From assembly GCF_048128805.1 (NCBI RefSeq), contig NC_135997.1, positions 11,243,616-11,307,615 on the forward strand: DNA of 64,000 bases. The letters run 5' to 3'. Of the stretch, positions 13,531 through 26,487 are shown one piece after another; position 1 is the stretch's first letter; every line of letters starts with the position of its first letter. Below the pieces are notes generated by a model. It saw only the letters and a list, made by a program, of their open reading frames with translations. It searched no databases and was not told the DNA's origin. The DNA comes from Centroberyx gerrardi (Eukaryota; Chordata; Actinopteri; Beryciformes; Berycidae). The position numbers and the translations under genes were made by a program.

Positions 13531-14572
13531 AGTCTCTCCTCCATAGAACATAATTGCCTATACCTGCTGTAACTGAATGGCAGCATGGTAAACATTATAT
13601 GACTAATATGGACTAAAACAAAATAATACTTGATTAGAGATAAAAGATTAAAAGTGAAAATGCATGTTTTGTGTTGTTAAGCAATGCACCTAACCACCAG
13701 GTGCTACGATGAAATGATACAGGGCCAAAAAACAGAAAAGAAAAAAAAAACTATGAAATTATAACAACCAGAAATTTGCACTGAAAACAGCCCAATCATT
13801 CTTGCTGTGAATTACTGGATGCTCAGCCTGCACTCGGAGGTCTCACATTTTGATTGACATCTCTTAGAGAGCTCTGTGCTGGGGGCTCGTTTCCAAGATA
13901 AAGTATAAAGTTCTGTTAGTTTGTCCTTACAACAGATTAGCACTCTATCTCTTTCAAACAAGTCACAGTGATCCCCGTGAGTTACAGCATGTACGGTGAT
14001 GAGATCTAACTGCAATTATGTTTAATCACTACATTTTTTATCGCCACCTCCTCAAACACCATGTAATCAGTTGCTGCCATTGAGCATTTGGCTAGCGTAG
14101 TCACAAACACAATGCTCACTCCAACTGTTCGCTGCAGACCTAACTCCCATATTAACTTTTTTTTTTTTTTTCAGAGCCACACTTAATGAATTTCGCTCTG
14201 ATCATTCTGTGATTAAAGTAATTCTTTCATTTATTTGGCTCCGATTCATTTGTATTGACTGAGTTAGAGGGTTAGGCTACAGATATTGAAATATTGCAGA
14301 TACACCATGTCGGTTTGGATTCCATGTCAAGTGAAAATGGGCCACAGTGAGGGTAAAGCCAGCAAATCAAATGATACTTATCAAATCAAATCTGGCTGTT
14401 GCTGATGACTAGAATAGTTACAGTGATAGCAATATATGAATACTCTCAGATTCATATATTGTGCTGCCAGCTAAATGCTTAAAATGCATTCAGATCACAG
14501 TGAGTTCAGTTCACCCTACTACAACGTGTTCGCACTGCACACCTGCCAAGAACAAATCAAATACACACCTAT

Positions 14573-14573
<1 letters not shown>

Positions 14574-14626
<53 letters not shown>
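14574..14626 (+). repeat. (CA)n microsatellite
   Basis: About 25 uninterrupted CA units. The open frames over it, encoding His-Thr repeats, are artefacts. Confidence 0.95.
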
Positions 14627-14783
14627 CAGCAGTAACAGAAGTGGTCCAAGTGAACAACAGATGACTATCGGTGTGTGTCCCGCAACCCCTTTCTCTACCT
14701 GCTGTGGCTTCTCACTTCATCATATAGTGCTCAACTTTGTGGGAATATTGCTTTTTTGATATCTCGCAAACTGTGACCTTGCT

Positions 14784-14955
14784 CACAAACACACTTACTC
14801 ACCCACTCTGAACCAGTGATGGCAATCAAACACACACACACACACATACACACACAGATGAATACAGACCACAAACACACTTACTCACCCACTCTGAACC
14901 AGTGATGGCAATCAAACACACACACACACACACATACACACACAGATGAATACAG
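14784..14955 (+). repeat. Recent tandem duplication of about 86 bp
   Basis: The unit starting CACAAACACACTTACTCACC at 14784 recurs at 14870 with no visible difference apart from one extra CA in the microsatellite portion. Each unit ends CACAGATGAATACAGA. Confidence 0.85.
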
Positions 14956-16681
14956 ATATCTGCCTGCCATGTCAGATATACTGTATGCCCTCGATGGGCC
15001 TCTAGTCTAACTCAAAAATCCATTATCAGTTTCATTTTGTCATCAGTCATAATAGGCCTAAAACTGAGATCAATGTATCAGTCATTTACATGGTGAGTTA
15101 ATAAATGACTGGAGCTATAAAAATTGGCTGATGGCTATTATCATGATTATGTAATATTCTCACTCAACAAGGATCTTTTTTATGATACTGACTCTGCTGG
15201 CGTTCCAGGATCGCATTCGCCACTCGAAGAGCCAGCGCACGATGACACTCACGATTGTTTTGCCTGAACGCATTGTTACTGATGCAGCATTTCAAAATGC
15301 AAAGAGCCCTCCATTCGTTCAGATCCTCCTCTAAGTAAGAGGATCTTACTGCCATCTTTGGTGGATTCAGTGCCCCTTAACAGTGCCTCTAGGTACGTAT
15401 CTAGTACCAAAACGGATTATGCAAAGGTGTGATATCAGAGAAGGTGCAGAACGCACTGTAACAGTTGAGAGCAAGATATAGTTTAAAAACTTGCGGCTGT
15501 TTTTTTTTTTTTTCATCAGACAGAGGGGTCAGGTGAAGTTTGACATGTTTTCCTCAGTTTTTGTTCACCTCTGTTTGGACTTTGTTTCTGGTTTCTACCA
15601 CTTTCAGTATTTTTGCTTCCCTTTAATTCATCACTTGAAAAGGTGCAGCACAGCAGCACTGTCATATCTTACCTGCACTGCCCATTTATACTACAGTGTC
15701 AACCAGGAGTAAATCTTCAGAAAGCTTATTGCCCCACCATATCTCCCAGTGTATTATACACCGTGGACAAAGTAGGATCCGCTGTATGTGCAACAGACAT
15801 TGATAAACTTGATGAATCCTCTGAAACGACCCAGCTGTTGTGTGTATTTTAAGACTATTATTATCTAGAGTTTATGTTCAATCCCATTAAACTGAACACG
15901 CTGTTAGAGATTTGACCTTCAGTTCCTCTGGCATGAGCTGGAAATCCAAAGTTAAAGTGACATCTTGTTGGCATTCGCTGACAGCAGATGAGGAGGAGGT
16001 TGAGATGTGCGCATAGGAAAGAGATATTAAACCCTAAGAACCCCTGGTGTGACTGACAGCTCATCCACTTCTCTTGTTCCCTGTTCTTCCTCGTAGCCCT
16101 CCTCTCCTCCCTTGTTGTTTTTCGTTTCTCACTCTGTCATCTGACAGTTAACTGCACAACAGCAGGCTTTTCACAGTGGAGGTTATGCTTAAAGTGCTTT
16201 TTTTTTCACCAACTGTCTGTGGTCTGTGGAATGAAAGTATGCAAATTGAAATTAAACTGGCCTCATATTAGTTTCTTACAAAACTTATAGTTGATCACAG
16301 ACAGGGATGTAGTGGAGGGTAAACCCCCTTAAATCCAGTTTGCCTACCTTTTTATTTGCAGAACAGAGTTTAAACACCTTTTTAGGTTTTTTTGGTTTTT
16401 TTGACATATTTTTTTATGAGGTGAATTCATAGTATATATTATAGTAAGTAGTATAAAACTGATATTAAGTTATGTAATGTATTGAGAGTCGCTGGGTTAT
16501 AGTATATGAATGGCCCAGTTGCTGGATCTGTTCATTTTGCGGCTGTTCTTTTTGCTGGGTTATTTTTAATGTGGTGGAAACATTCTGCCTGTGATGGGAC
16601 AGTGAGGTGACGGGATGAACCCAGAGCCTGTCATCAGTTCTTTGGGTCAATACTCTCCTCTCACCGCTGACAGGACCGCAG

Positions 16682-16845
16682 ACAGGAAGGAAGTAAGACT
16701 AGCACAATGTCTCGCTTCCTTCCTGTAAGTGACAAACATCTAGTTATCTTCAAACGATAATTTTGTCCTGTCCTGTCTTGTCCTGTCATGTTATGTCTTG
16801 TGTTGGTTTGTCCTCTCTTGTCCTGTCCTGTCATATATTGCTTTA
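16682..16845. repeat. 12-bp inverted repeat followed by TCCTG minisatellite
   Basis: ACAGGAAGGAAG (16682-16693) is exactly inverted at 16715-16726. From about 16766 to 16835 there are irregular pentamers TCCTG/TCTTG/TCATG, a degenerate minisatellite. Confidence 0.6.
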
Positions 16846-17410
16846 TATTGCTTGTTTGGATGGTCTACCACTGCACATACCACAGTCCTGTGTTATATGG
16901 CGTTGGTGTAGTTTCAACAAAAAACACTCATTTTATGTTCCCTCACATTATTGTCGACTTTTTAAATTCAATCAATTACACTAGCTGACACCTGGAATTT
17001 TAGTCCTGTTTTCCTGTGTTTTCCTTGTATGTGTGCGGTTAACATTAGCTTAGCTATTCAAACATGCTAGCTCTAATTAGCTAAACTTTATGCTACATTA
17101 GCTTCCATAATTTATTACCAAAACTCTGTCTGTGGTGATGTTCGATATGGTTTACTAGACATCTTCTCCATCAATTGGATAATGTTAGCCTTCTCCCCCG
17201 GTTACCGAACATCATATTCGATGCTTAGCCTGTGACTGGGCAGAATAATACTTGACTAGCTACGACAGTGTGTTCAATCTGAAACAAAACCTACATCCAG
17301 CAATAATTTAAATGAAAGCAATCCAACAAACAATATGCACCTCGCTACTATAAAAAACCTACATCAAGCAAACTAATGTTGCAGAATCAATTCAGTTACA
17401 TTCTCCCATT

Positions 17411-17794
17411 GTTGCCAACTTGGTGACATTGTTGCTAGATTTAGCGACTTTTCAGACCCCATTGGTGACTTTATTTCTAAAAAGAGACTAGCGACAAATC
17501 TGGCAACTTTTTTCCGACCATGGGGAACAATGTTAATGTGTTGAATCCTAAAATATTTTGCAACAAATTATCACAGCTGATGCTGATTTGTGCTGCTGGT
17601 TTGTCTAAACCAAAGAGCTCTAATGACCACAGCACTGTTCATACACTGTGCAGCCCCCGCCCCCGCCCCCTCAACTGAGAGTGGGGACTGTGGGTAATAT
17701 ATTGATATGCAAATTATTATATGACATCATCTGCCAACTTCTAGTGACTTTTTGAGCAGCCAATAGCTACTTTCCTTGGAAAAGAGTTGGCAAC
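17411..17794. mobile_element. GTTGCCAACT MITE, copy 1
   Basis: Perfect 10-bp inverted ends GTTGCCAACT and AGTTGGCAAC bound 384 bp with no coding potential. A second copy at 43850-44280 confirms a dispersed family. Runs of 'gcgactt/tagcgac' motifs are typical of a widespread fish repeat. Confidence 0.7.
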
Positions 17795-18111
17795 TTGGCA
17801 TTCTCCAAGAACACTTCCACCTGGAAAAATGTCCTGGTATAGTGAAGTTTACACTTGCACAGGACCTTAAGAAAAGGAGAGAAAAAGTGTAACAAACCAC
17901 AAAACCTGTTTCTAGAAGCTTGCCGCAGTAGTGCCATCTGATAAAATGAAACTTCACATTGCCATTTAAGATGGTCAAAGAAAAGAAAGAGGTCTGACGT
18001 ACAATTTTGAAGACATATAGGTGATAGAGACAGTTTCCCGTTAAGTTTCCCATTTGTGTGGGTGTCAGTGTGTGTGCATGCGCGTGAACGTGCACGGATG
18101 TTTGTGTGTGC

Positions 18112-18114
<3 letters not shown>

Positions 18115-18151
<37 letters not shown>
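18115..18151 (+). repeat. (GT)n microsatellite
   Basis: About 18 GT units, preceded by an alternating purine-pyrimidine stretch from 18061. Confidence 0.95.
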
Positions 18152-18154
<3 letters not shown>

Positions 18155-18689
18155 TGACTGATCACATCACTCCCATACAGGGGTTTTCACACACCCCTAT
18201 TTGGCCCTTCACAAAGGCATACACTTCAAAGGCGAGGGGTTTGGATCAAACGCAGTTGACGGTGCGGGTAGGTGGTGAATGTAGCCTACACAACTCTCCA
18301 TGGCACCGCTCCCTTCATCCACAGCTCTTTTCATGTCTATGCTTGCAGCAGCCATATTCAGTACAACACTTGAATCTTAATGTGAATAAATGAACTAGAA
18401 TCAAATAAAATAGAGGTTCAATTAAAACAGACGTTGGAACCCAAGTTAAAACAGCGCAGTATTATCACTCCTGGCAGTGTATAGCACCATCCTCCCTCAG
18501 TGTAGTCTGTCCCTCTACCTTCTGTTACAAAATCAATTGATTTCAAGGACTGAGCCGGACAAACTATGCAAAAACTCTGCAGACCTTCGAAGCTGGCAGC
18601 CTTTCGATGCTGTACAATGACAGCAGTCTTTATTCAGCACCATGAATCTGTTTTCTTGACATCACAAGACAGAAATTGTAGTTGAGCGT

Positions 18690-19177
18690 GCCGCGGCCAC
18701 ACTGATCCGTTGTGTCTGTCCGTCTCCATTCATTTCAATTTATTTTCAATGAGAGCTGTCTGTTGTCCAGACAGAGATGATGGCGCGTCCGTCTCCGTCA
18801 GATTTCCATCCGTTTTGACGGACAGAAAGTTCAACCTAGTTGTTGTATTTCTCGACAGACGGATTCGTCACCGTCCGTTTAGCCAATCAGAGGCGTTCCT
18901 ACGTTTGTTTTGGAAAAATTAGCGGCAAACACAGAGACGGAGAAAGCCGGTATAACGTTGGGGTGACTGTAGGTTTTCCAGGTCAGTTTCTTATTTAATT
19001 TATACTGTATAGTCTGTTTCTTCTGTTTTTCTATGAAGTAGCTCCATTTTAAGAAAAGATTTACTTTCCTGTACTTCTGCCTCTCCCATCATGTTGACGT
19101 TCCAAAACAGCCCAACGGACAGAAATCTATCCGTCAATAATTCTGTCCGTTGTTTGATGGATCAGTGTGGCCGCCGC
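18690..19177. mobile_element. TIR-bounded MITE (GCGGCCACACTGATCC)
   Basis: The left end has GCCGCGGCCACACTGATCC and the right end is the inverse GGATCAGTGTGGCCGCCGC. The arms also repeat CCGTCNGTCCGT motifs internally on both sides. It is 488 bp with no transposase. The target duplication is not clear, so the superfamily is left open. Confidence 0.65.
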
Positions 19178-19876
19178 CTGAGTCTTCATTAATGATGGCT
19201 TGTGATTCGGTAAAACTTTGTAGTTAACCTGTCAAGAAAACCTTTCTGTAAACATTGTTCTGGCAAGGAACATTTTGAAGTTAACCAAAGCTCATGCTAC
19301 ATCTGATTCTTATTCAGCAAGAAATTATCCACATCTGGTACTTGACCATCAGTTCAAGATAGGCCTGAGACCGGCGAGTGAAGTGCTTCCTAAGACCCTG
19401 TGTGAAGTGCCCACTTATAGACTCCTACTTAAGGCTGTTGCTGGCTATCACCGGGGCTGCTCTCTTACCCAAGTCACACACCTCTCCTCCTCCAACTTTA
19501 TTCCCGAAGTTTGACTCGTGTCCCTTTGGGACCTCAAGGTCGTGGGCAGTAAGGTGAGCGTCTCCTCTCCTGTCCTTCTCTTCCTTCCCCTCCTCCACCT
19601 CACCACCGCTCCTCTCCCCCTTCTGTCTTCTGACTCTGCCCATGGGACACAGGGAAGGTGAAGGAGGGTCACACAACTCAAACGCATGGCCAACTCTATG
19701 TCCATTCACAAGGACCCATGGTGCTCCAGTGTGCATATCAAGAGCCTTTCTCCTCAACTCAACTTTAGCTCCATGACCACCGGTTGAATGGTGAATGAAA
19801 GCAATAATTATGTTGAAATTGAGCCCTTAACAAAGAAATTATGTTTTCTGTGGTCTTTTGAGGTGATACTGATTAA

Positions 19877-20265
19877 AGTCACAATGAAACAGCATCTTGC
19901 TTCCTTAATTTGATATATTTCCTGTTTAAACAGGATATTAGTGGCGGGACATAACGCAGAGAGGGATCAATCAAAAGTGTAAACCAATGGGATATCAATT
20001 AGGGAGAGAAAGGCAGTTTTATTTGATGGGAGGGGCAGAGGGGCCGGTCTGTTCAAAAATCTGTGATGGTTTTATTGGTTGGAATTTTTATGAACTCCTC
20101 CTGGTACACAATGAGGTCATCATTAAAGATGCACTGTTTTCCAGGAAATAAAAATAATGGAATTTTTTACACAAAAATACAAGAAAATATATTTTTTAAA
20201 CATGTATATATTATGACATGGAAAATTAGGTAACAAGGTGAAACAGTTTTCATTTCATTGTGCCT
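19877..20265. mobile_element. TTAA-flanked MITE
   Basis: TTAA (19873-19876 and 20266-20269) flanks inverted ends AGTCACAATGAAA and TTTCATTGTGCCT. A TTAA target is characteristic of piggyBac and Kolobok transposons; which one is undecided. 389 bp, non-coding. Confidence 0.65.
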
Positions 20266-20439
20266 TTAAATTCTCAATGTGTTTCCTCACTACAGATGTG
20301 TACATGCGTCTTTCAAAAAGTAATACTGCATGTAAATTACTTAATTTCTTTTTTTGTTGACATTTTTATTGAGTTTGGTTTCATTATAATCTGTAACACT
20401 AAGATGTATTAGTGTATATTGAGATGAGACAGTTGAAAG

Positions 20440-20830
20440 TCAGGAAGTTTATGGTGACATCTTAATAACCAAAACAACATTAATCGCTGTTACCTGATAA
20501 CATTCATAAAACTCCCTGCCCGACCCTGCAGATTCCTCCCCATCATCTCCTCAGATTCTGTCTTTATCTTATTAAAGGCTTGATGGAATGTGATTGATGA
20601 CAAAATTTACAGTGATTAAAAAAGAGCTGTTACAGAGATGGTTATGTTTTAGGGAGAATGGGAAAGCGTCGTGATGACGCCTTTAATGGGTTATTTTCAA
20701 ATCGCCTCCGTGATTTACAGGATTGCAAATAATTTAATATGCCAGGCCAGTAACGTTGTTGTAATAAGCCATCTAAAACAATTTATTGGATGTTCTCTCA
20801 CAATAATTCATGAGGGTCATGCATGTTTTA
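20440..20830. promoter_or_regulatory. Candidate conserved noncoding element
   Basis: A low-complexity-free, AT-rich stretch dense in homeodomain-type cores (TAATTTAATATG, ACAATTTATT, AATAATTCATGAGG) without coding frames or transposon ends. The look is typical of vertebrate developmental enhancers, but conservation cannot be tested here. Confidence 0.25.
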
Positions 20831-20978
20831 TGGGCAATCAATCAAACTCAAACACCAGCAGGCTGTATAATGAGGAACTATTGAGAGGAATAAGGCCTAT
20901 TCAACCTCAGAGATGGAGTAGGACAAACACTGTCCTCTACGGACTGCGTCTAAGACTGCATAGTCGTCATTTTGACTC

Positions 20979-21028
20979 TGTGTGTATGTGTGTGTGTGTG
21001 AGAGAGAGAGAGAGGGAGAGAGAGAGAC
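20979..21028 (+). repeat. (GT)n then (GA)n compound microsatellite
   Basis: TGTGTATGTGTGTG passes into GAGAGA with one GG interruption. Confidence 0.9.
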
Positions 21029-22126
21029 CATTTGCATGTATTCATTTCCTAAAAACATATACCCTGACATTGGTGGCATTTGTGACGAGGTCTTCAATTC
21101 AAGATGTCTTCATGTATCCTGTATGTGTGAGGTTACTCTTGGGCTACTTTCAAAATTAAATCCATCACAGTTTATTGAATACATCCTGAAATCTAGTAAT
21201 AAGTAATGTAAACCATTAGACTATTCATACTGCCTCTAAAATTCATTGAATGGGATGTTGAATTGGCAATGTAGTACGATTTACATAATCATCATCCACA
21301 ACCACAATCAATTCAAATCAAAATTTCATGAAGTTCTGTATTCTTAATCTTGCAATATGAATGCCTTTGTCTGTCCAACAAGCCACTTCTGTCATTTTTC
21401 AACTGAAAAGTATCTAAAACTGTTGAGTAACTAAAGAATTACAGTTACATTTTGTCTCAGAAGTGTAATTCTATTACATGTAATCTGTTACTCCCCGGCC
21501 TTGTACTTAATATGGGACATGGGACACTAATCTTCCCCTGGGACATTGTACAGGCACTTGCTCTATTACCTGCCCATTATTGGGCAAGCTTCCAGATGTA
21601 TGTGGCTCTGTGTGGCCGAGCTATAGGTACAGCTAATCCTATAGTGACACAGACAGTTAATTGATTACAGCCTGATTTCTATCCACTATCCTGTCCTGCA
21701 AGGTAGAAATGGTGGAGTGTGAAAAGAGAACATTAGCTCCTATCAGTCAAGTGACTGAGAGAGAGACTGAGCAAGAAACATTCAAATCCCTGCTAGCTCC
21801 TGAAAGGATAAAGAGCTGGAGGCAGTTAGTGACATGAAACTTTGTCATGGACACTGCACTGTTGAACCGTCATCCCAGTGAAGATCATGCCCTTTAGAGA
21901 ACATGCAGCGAGGCAGCGAGACTTTTCAAGAAATGCACTCCTGTCACGAAACAAATGAATCGCCATTCGCATGAGAAATCCATTCTCAATTTCTGTTTTA
22001 TATTCATTTTTAGTTTCATGTAGCAATGCTTATGATGCAAGGTTGTGCAACTCCTTGCTTTAAGGTAGTAAATCTAATTCCTGATCATTTGTTAAAGCCG
22101 CACTAGACACCATTTTTAAGTCAAGG

Positions 22127-22160
22127 AATTCTGTGAGTGATGTGGATCACTTACAGAATT
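22127..22160. repeat. 15-bp stem hairpin
   Basis: AATTCTGTGAGTGAT pairs with ATCACTTACAGAATT across a 4-nt loop with one wobble. The stretch just before it, starting TTAAAGCCGCACTAG at 22092, looks like a MITE end, but no partner end was found. Confidence 0.55.
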
Positions 22161-24107
22161 TTTTTGCTTTTGACTGTCTGTCGAATAGTCAAGAGGCGGG
22201 ACGGGATGCCCTAAAATGATTCAGTTGGACAGAAGGAACATCATCTATCAAGCGAAGGCAAAGACACTCAATTTGCACTGCTCAAAAACACAAAGTTCAA
22301 GTGATTAATGTTTGATAAAGGTAGAAATTAATAGGTCAGAAATCATTTGGATCCAGCCATAAGATACATCAGGAACATGAGACTAGACTAGGCACTCCAA
22401 CAGAAGCTGATGTGAGTAGAATTGAATCTAATGACATATTACCCATTTATAAACTCATGCAGAAGGGAAGATTTGAAAACATGAGGTGCACCACTTGGGA
22501 GCGTGAGCTGCTGAACAGACTTTCTACCTAGTGTTGCTATGCTACCACAGGAAACCCAGTCACATTTTGAGCACTGGTACACATTGAACATGATGACTGG
22601 AAGAGCAAGCTTTTAACCAGAACATCACGAGAATAAATCCCCAATCATCTGGGGAAATCTTGGTTAGATTGAAACACTCTTTCCCCTGTACTAAGTACCA
22701 TAAACACCAACATTATAATGGAGCTGCTCGGTGACCAATAGTCGAACACTCTTAAATATAATGTGTGTTGTGCCACCTATCTTCTTTGTTATGGGAAAAT
22801 GGGAATCCAAACTGCTCCACATCAGTTTAAAAGGCATTCATTCTATTGACTTGTCTTGGAGAATTGGAGAATCTCCAAGACTATATTTAAATTTTAATGA
22901 ATTTATTTATAGGTGATACACCAGTAACATACAAGCTAAAACTGACTCTGGATTCCCATTTTTTTCAGATCGTTTATCAGCCAATAGATGTTTCTTGGGC
23001 TGTGCTGTGATTAACAATGGGTCCACCATGGGTTAGTTCAAGAATAACAGATGAGAGATGTTGGTTTACTCCAATGTAAACTGTGAGGGTTCAAAAGGAG
23101 ACTAATTAACACTGAACCAAGCCTCCCTAGGTTGCTATGCTGCTATGAACATGATTGACAGATGGGTGAGCAATAGAAAGGTTAGAAGGGCTTTGGAGAT
23201 AGTGGGGAATGATGGGGTGGGAGAGGCGGCGGTGGTTGGAAGGGGATGGGCGCAGATCAGATCATGTTATCCATACAAATAGGCTCATGCACTGACATCA
23301 CCATACTACACTTCAGTTCAATAATTCAGTAAACACATGGACACACTCACACGGGCGCATTTACACACGCACGCACACATCAACGCATGTACAAGAGGAA
23401 AAACGTTCTGCTATTATTTTCCCTTCTGCACATAGAGAATAAGCAAACACATGCATACACACGTATACTCAAACGCACACAGGCACACACACACACACAT
23501 GCAGGATCATAGGTTAGAGGAGCCGAGTGTGTCCCTAGCTAGAGAGCAGCTGGACAGGGTCATTATCATCTGTGAACCGCGGCTCATGCTGACATTGTCT
23601 GGATGGTCAACTATGATGGGGTAGCATGCTGCGACAAGCTCCAGGTGAGAGAGAAACTAGAATGGCAGGGGATGGGTGTTTATAAGAAAAGGAGAGGGGA
23701 AAAGGAGGAAATTGGGGAGAGCAAACAAGATCGTCTAAGAATTAGGGAAAGCCAAGATATTGCAAAAGAGATGAGGACAGCGGGTGCAGAATTTAGAGAA
23801 AGAAGAGAGGCAGCAGAAAGAAACAGTAGGAAAGATGAGATACTGTGGAAAAAATAGAGACTAAGGTGGAGCAACAGAGAGAGCGAGAGAGAGAGAGACT
23901 GAGGAGAAAAAGGTAGAAGGAACTATTCATTCTGAATAAGAATGTCAAGATGGGTTGAATAGTGAGCCGCAGTCTTGTCATCATGTCCTTTTTTCCTCCG
24001 AGAACAACTTGTTTGATGTGCACAGAGTAATATGGTGAACAGTGGGGGGTGTCCACAGCATCAAAGAGAATTTATACCACACACTGGCCCATTACAGTCT
24101 GCTTGTG

Positions 24108-24160
24108 TGTGTGGGTGGGTGTGTTCATGTCTGTGTGTGTGTGTGTGTCTGTGTGTGTTT
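24108..24160 (+). repeat. GT-rich microsatellite
   Basis: Interrupted GT repeats with GGGTGG and TCTG interruptions. The 23340-23500 region to the left is CA-rich in the same way. Confidence 0.85.
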
Positions 24161-24621
24161 GAATGGACACAATAATGCATGTGTGTCAATGTATGCAGGC
24201 AGCACGTCACACCATACGATTGCATTGTCATATTTTGACAATTATCACCCAGCATGTGTTCTTAGCATGATATGTCTTGCCTACCAATTACAACCAACCT
24301 GTTTGTTGTTCCATCATCGAGCGCAACATTGGAAGTAATAACAATGAACTCCTCTTTATGATCCATGACAGAATAGTCCAGGCTGGGGACACCAATGATT
24401 TCCTATGGGGTTCGATCATGGCTACTACATACATGCATCAGTAAACATGCTCTGCTCTCTGGTGGAAGGAAGAGGTGTTGAACAGTGGCAAATAATGCTC
24501 CCGAATGCACATAGTAAGGGACATGATTTTCTCTTGAGAAGAAAGTCAATTCCATTTGGAGTGTGTTGATTGATGGTCCACTTGGTTTGGCTGAGAGCTC
24601 ACATAAATAAACATGCAGGGC

Positions 24622-26246
24622 CAGTGTTTTGGGTAGTTACTCCAAACCTGCAAACTGCAAACCTTTGATTATGTAATCAGATAACAAAAAAAAGTAATTG
24701 AAAAACTGTGTAATCTGATTATGGCTACTGCTAGAAGGGGTTTCAGTCATATCTGAATTATTAATATGAATTTTTGAAGGTTACAATTCTGAACCATAGA
24801 TTTTTTGCCTGAACTTCCCTAAAGGGAGCTTTTGAAAGAGCAAAAGCAACTGAAAGCCACATACGACTATCCCCTATTCGCTTTCTTAAAGCACAAAAAG
24901 CCTGTCGTGTATTGTGGGGATTGTGGGGATTAAATAGGTATGAAATATATGTAATCACCTAGTCAATAGTTACAACTGTCGTCTCTGCAATACCTTCTCT
25001 GACCTTGTTACAATTTCTTGCAGCTATGCTCAGTGAATCATTAACATGAATTTTCAGTTATAATTATGAAACATAGATTTGTTGGTTTAGCCTCTCTCAG
25101 TCTCCCTAAGGCAAGGCACATGCTGTAACCCTCATTTGCTCAAGTATAGCTACTCATTGGCCAACAGTAAAAGACTGTGGTTGTGCTGGGCAGCTTTCAA
25201 GGGTGGATTTGTATAAGTGTATGAATGTGAAGCATTGCTGCAAATGAGCATATGGGCATGGTAATATTCCATGGATAAATAAAAGTTAATAAAGTCCTCT
25301 GAGACAGCATACAAATTGAATATCACATGTGGCTGCCCTCTTGTTCCCTTTGAAGCCATACATGCCAAATTGGGCATGTATTGCAGGGGCTGAATGGGCA
25401 TGAAAAGTATATTATCACCTATTTAAAAAGAACAATAGCTTGGATTCACTTCCTTTAGCTTTTCTGACCTTATTACCATTTCTTGCTGCTACTAACAGTC
25501 ATGTAGAGAAAAGAGACTTGTGCAGCACTTTTGTTTTTGCCATGTGTGCTGGGATTTTTTTCTGTAAACCGCACTATTTTTGCAAATTGTGCGTTTTCAT
25601 TTTGATTTATCTATTTATTTCCTTTTTTATATCCCGCCACCCTGGTACATGGTATGCGGACTGTCTGTCTGTTTGTTTGTCTGTCTGTCTGTCTGTCTGT
25701 TGGACTGTCTGTCTGTCTGTCTGTGTGTCTATCTGTCTGTATGTCTGTCTGTCTGTCTGTCTGTAGACACATTCTTGTGAACACAATAACTCAAGAACAA
25801 TACAGGATAGAAACGTCATACTTACACCACAGTATAGAGTAGATGATTGGATTAGAATTTGGAGCACCTTGCTGCACACATTTGTATACTAATGAGGAAA
25901 AATTGATTCTCTTGAAACTGCTATAACTCCTTAATGCTTTAAGCGTTGCTACTTGGTCGCATGCCAGCAGGGTTAAAGGTAGGGGACCCATCCTAATCTC
26001 TAGGCTAAGGGCGAAACATATTTTTGCCTGGTTAGCTAGACTGAATCGATTTTAAAATCATAAGCATTTGCATTTAGGTAGGCCCTTACCTAACTCACTT
26101 TGCTTGCATCAGCCCTACAGTGATCTAAAAAGTAATCACTAAGCAGTAACTCACTGCGCTCAAATTTTAGTAATCAGTGACCGATTGCTTTTCATTGACA
26201 GATAATCTGTCCAGATTACAGTTTCAGAATAACCCAGTCAACACTG
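24622..26246. mobile_element. Long diverged CAGTGTTGGG-family hAT element
   Basis: The left end is CAGTGTTTTGGGTAGTTACT and the right end is AACCCAGTCAACACTG. The flanks TGCAGGGC (24614-24621) and CGTAGGGC (26247-26254) match at 6 of 8 positions, consistent with an old hAT target duplication. The interior has a diverged direct duplication and a TCTG-type tetranucleotide array. There is no transposase. Confidence 0.55.
25662..25766 (+). repeat. (TCTG)n tetranucleotide array
   Basis: About 24 TCTG units with scattered TTTG, GACTG and TATC variants, ending at CTGTAGACACATTCTTGTG. The open frames through it encode Cys-Leu-Ser-Val repeats and are artefacts. Confidence 0.95.
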
Positions 26247-26398
26247 CGTAGGGCTAATGCAATATTACACAATGTTCATTTTGAGAGGTGTAACACCACC
26301 CCTTAACTACATATTGATCCTGTCTGCAATTTAGTACTGCCTCTCTTCCCTCCAGCTCTTATCCCTGGAGGATAAGCAACACAGCCTTATCATACACA

Positions 26399-26487
26399 CA
26401 GAGACACACACACATAAACAATAACACTGACACACACACACAAACAAAACACATGCATATGTACTGCATGTGGGTGGAGGATAGGGA

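Larger units (their letters stand above)
12331..17410. other. Intergenic; no gene supported
   Basis: Apart from repeats listed separately, two short frames (13404-13180 and 15355-15164, both minus) read like peptide with mixed composition, but they have no recognisable family, splice context or neighbours. Poly-T tracts occur at 14158-14172 and 15500-15514. Confidence 0.45.
19178..24621. other. Intergenic; no gene supported
   Basis: Holds a TTAA MITE, a candidate noncoding element and microsatellites, plus a fragment at about 21415-21495 with GTTACTCC-type sequence related to the CAGTGTTGGG family. A purine-rich stretch at 23640-23910 gives spurious Glu/Arg-rich frames. Confidence 0.45.

Noticed and set aside
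14461..14759. Open frames rich in His-Thr repeats
   Set aside because: They are translations of the CA microsatellite. The same applies to the Cys-Val frames over GT tracts at 31236, 33827 and 38455.
20897..21206. CRISPR-like or regular spaced repeats
   Set aside because: Only GT and GA microsatellites occur here; no array of direct repeats with unique spacers exists anywhere in the window.
23603..23857. Charged 84-codon frame (Glu/Arg/Lys-rich)
   Set aside because: It comes from a purine-rich tract; the opposite strand gives an equally open Leu/Ser frame, which is typical of low-complexity DNA.
25440..25880. Cys-Leu-Ser-Val-rich frames, possible repeat protein
   Set aside because: Produced by the TCTG tetranucleotide array in all frames.
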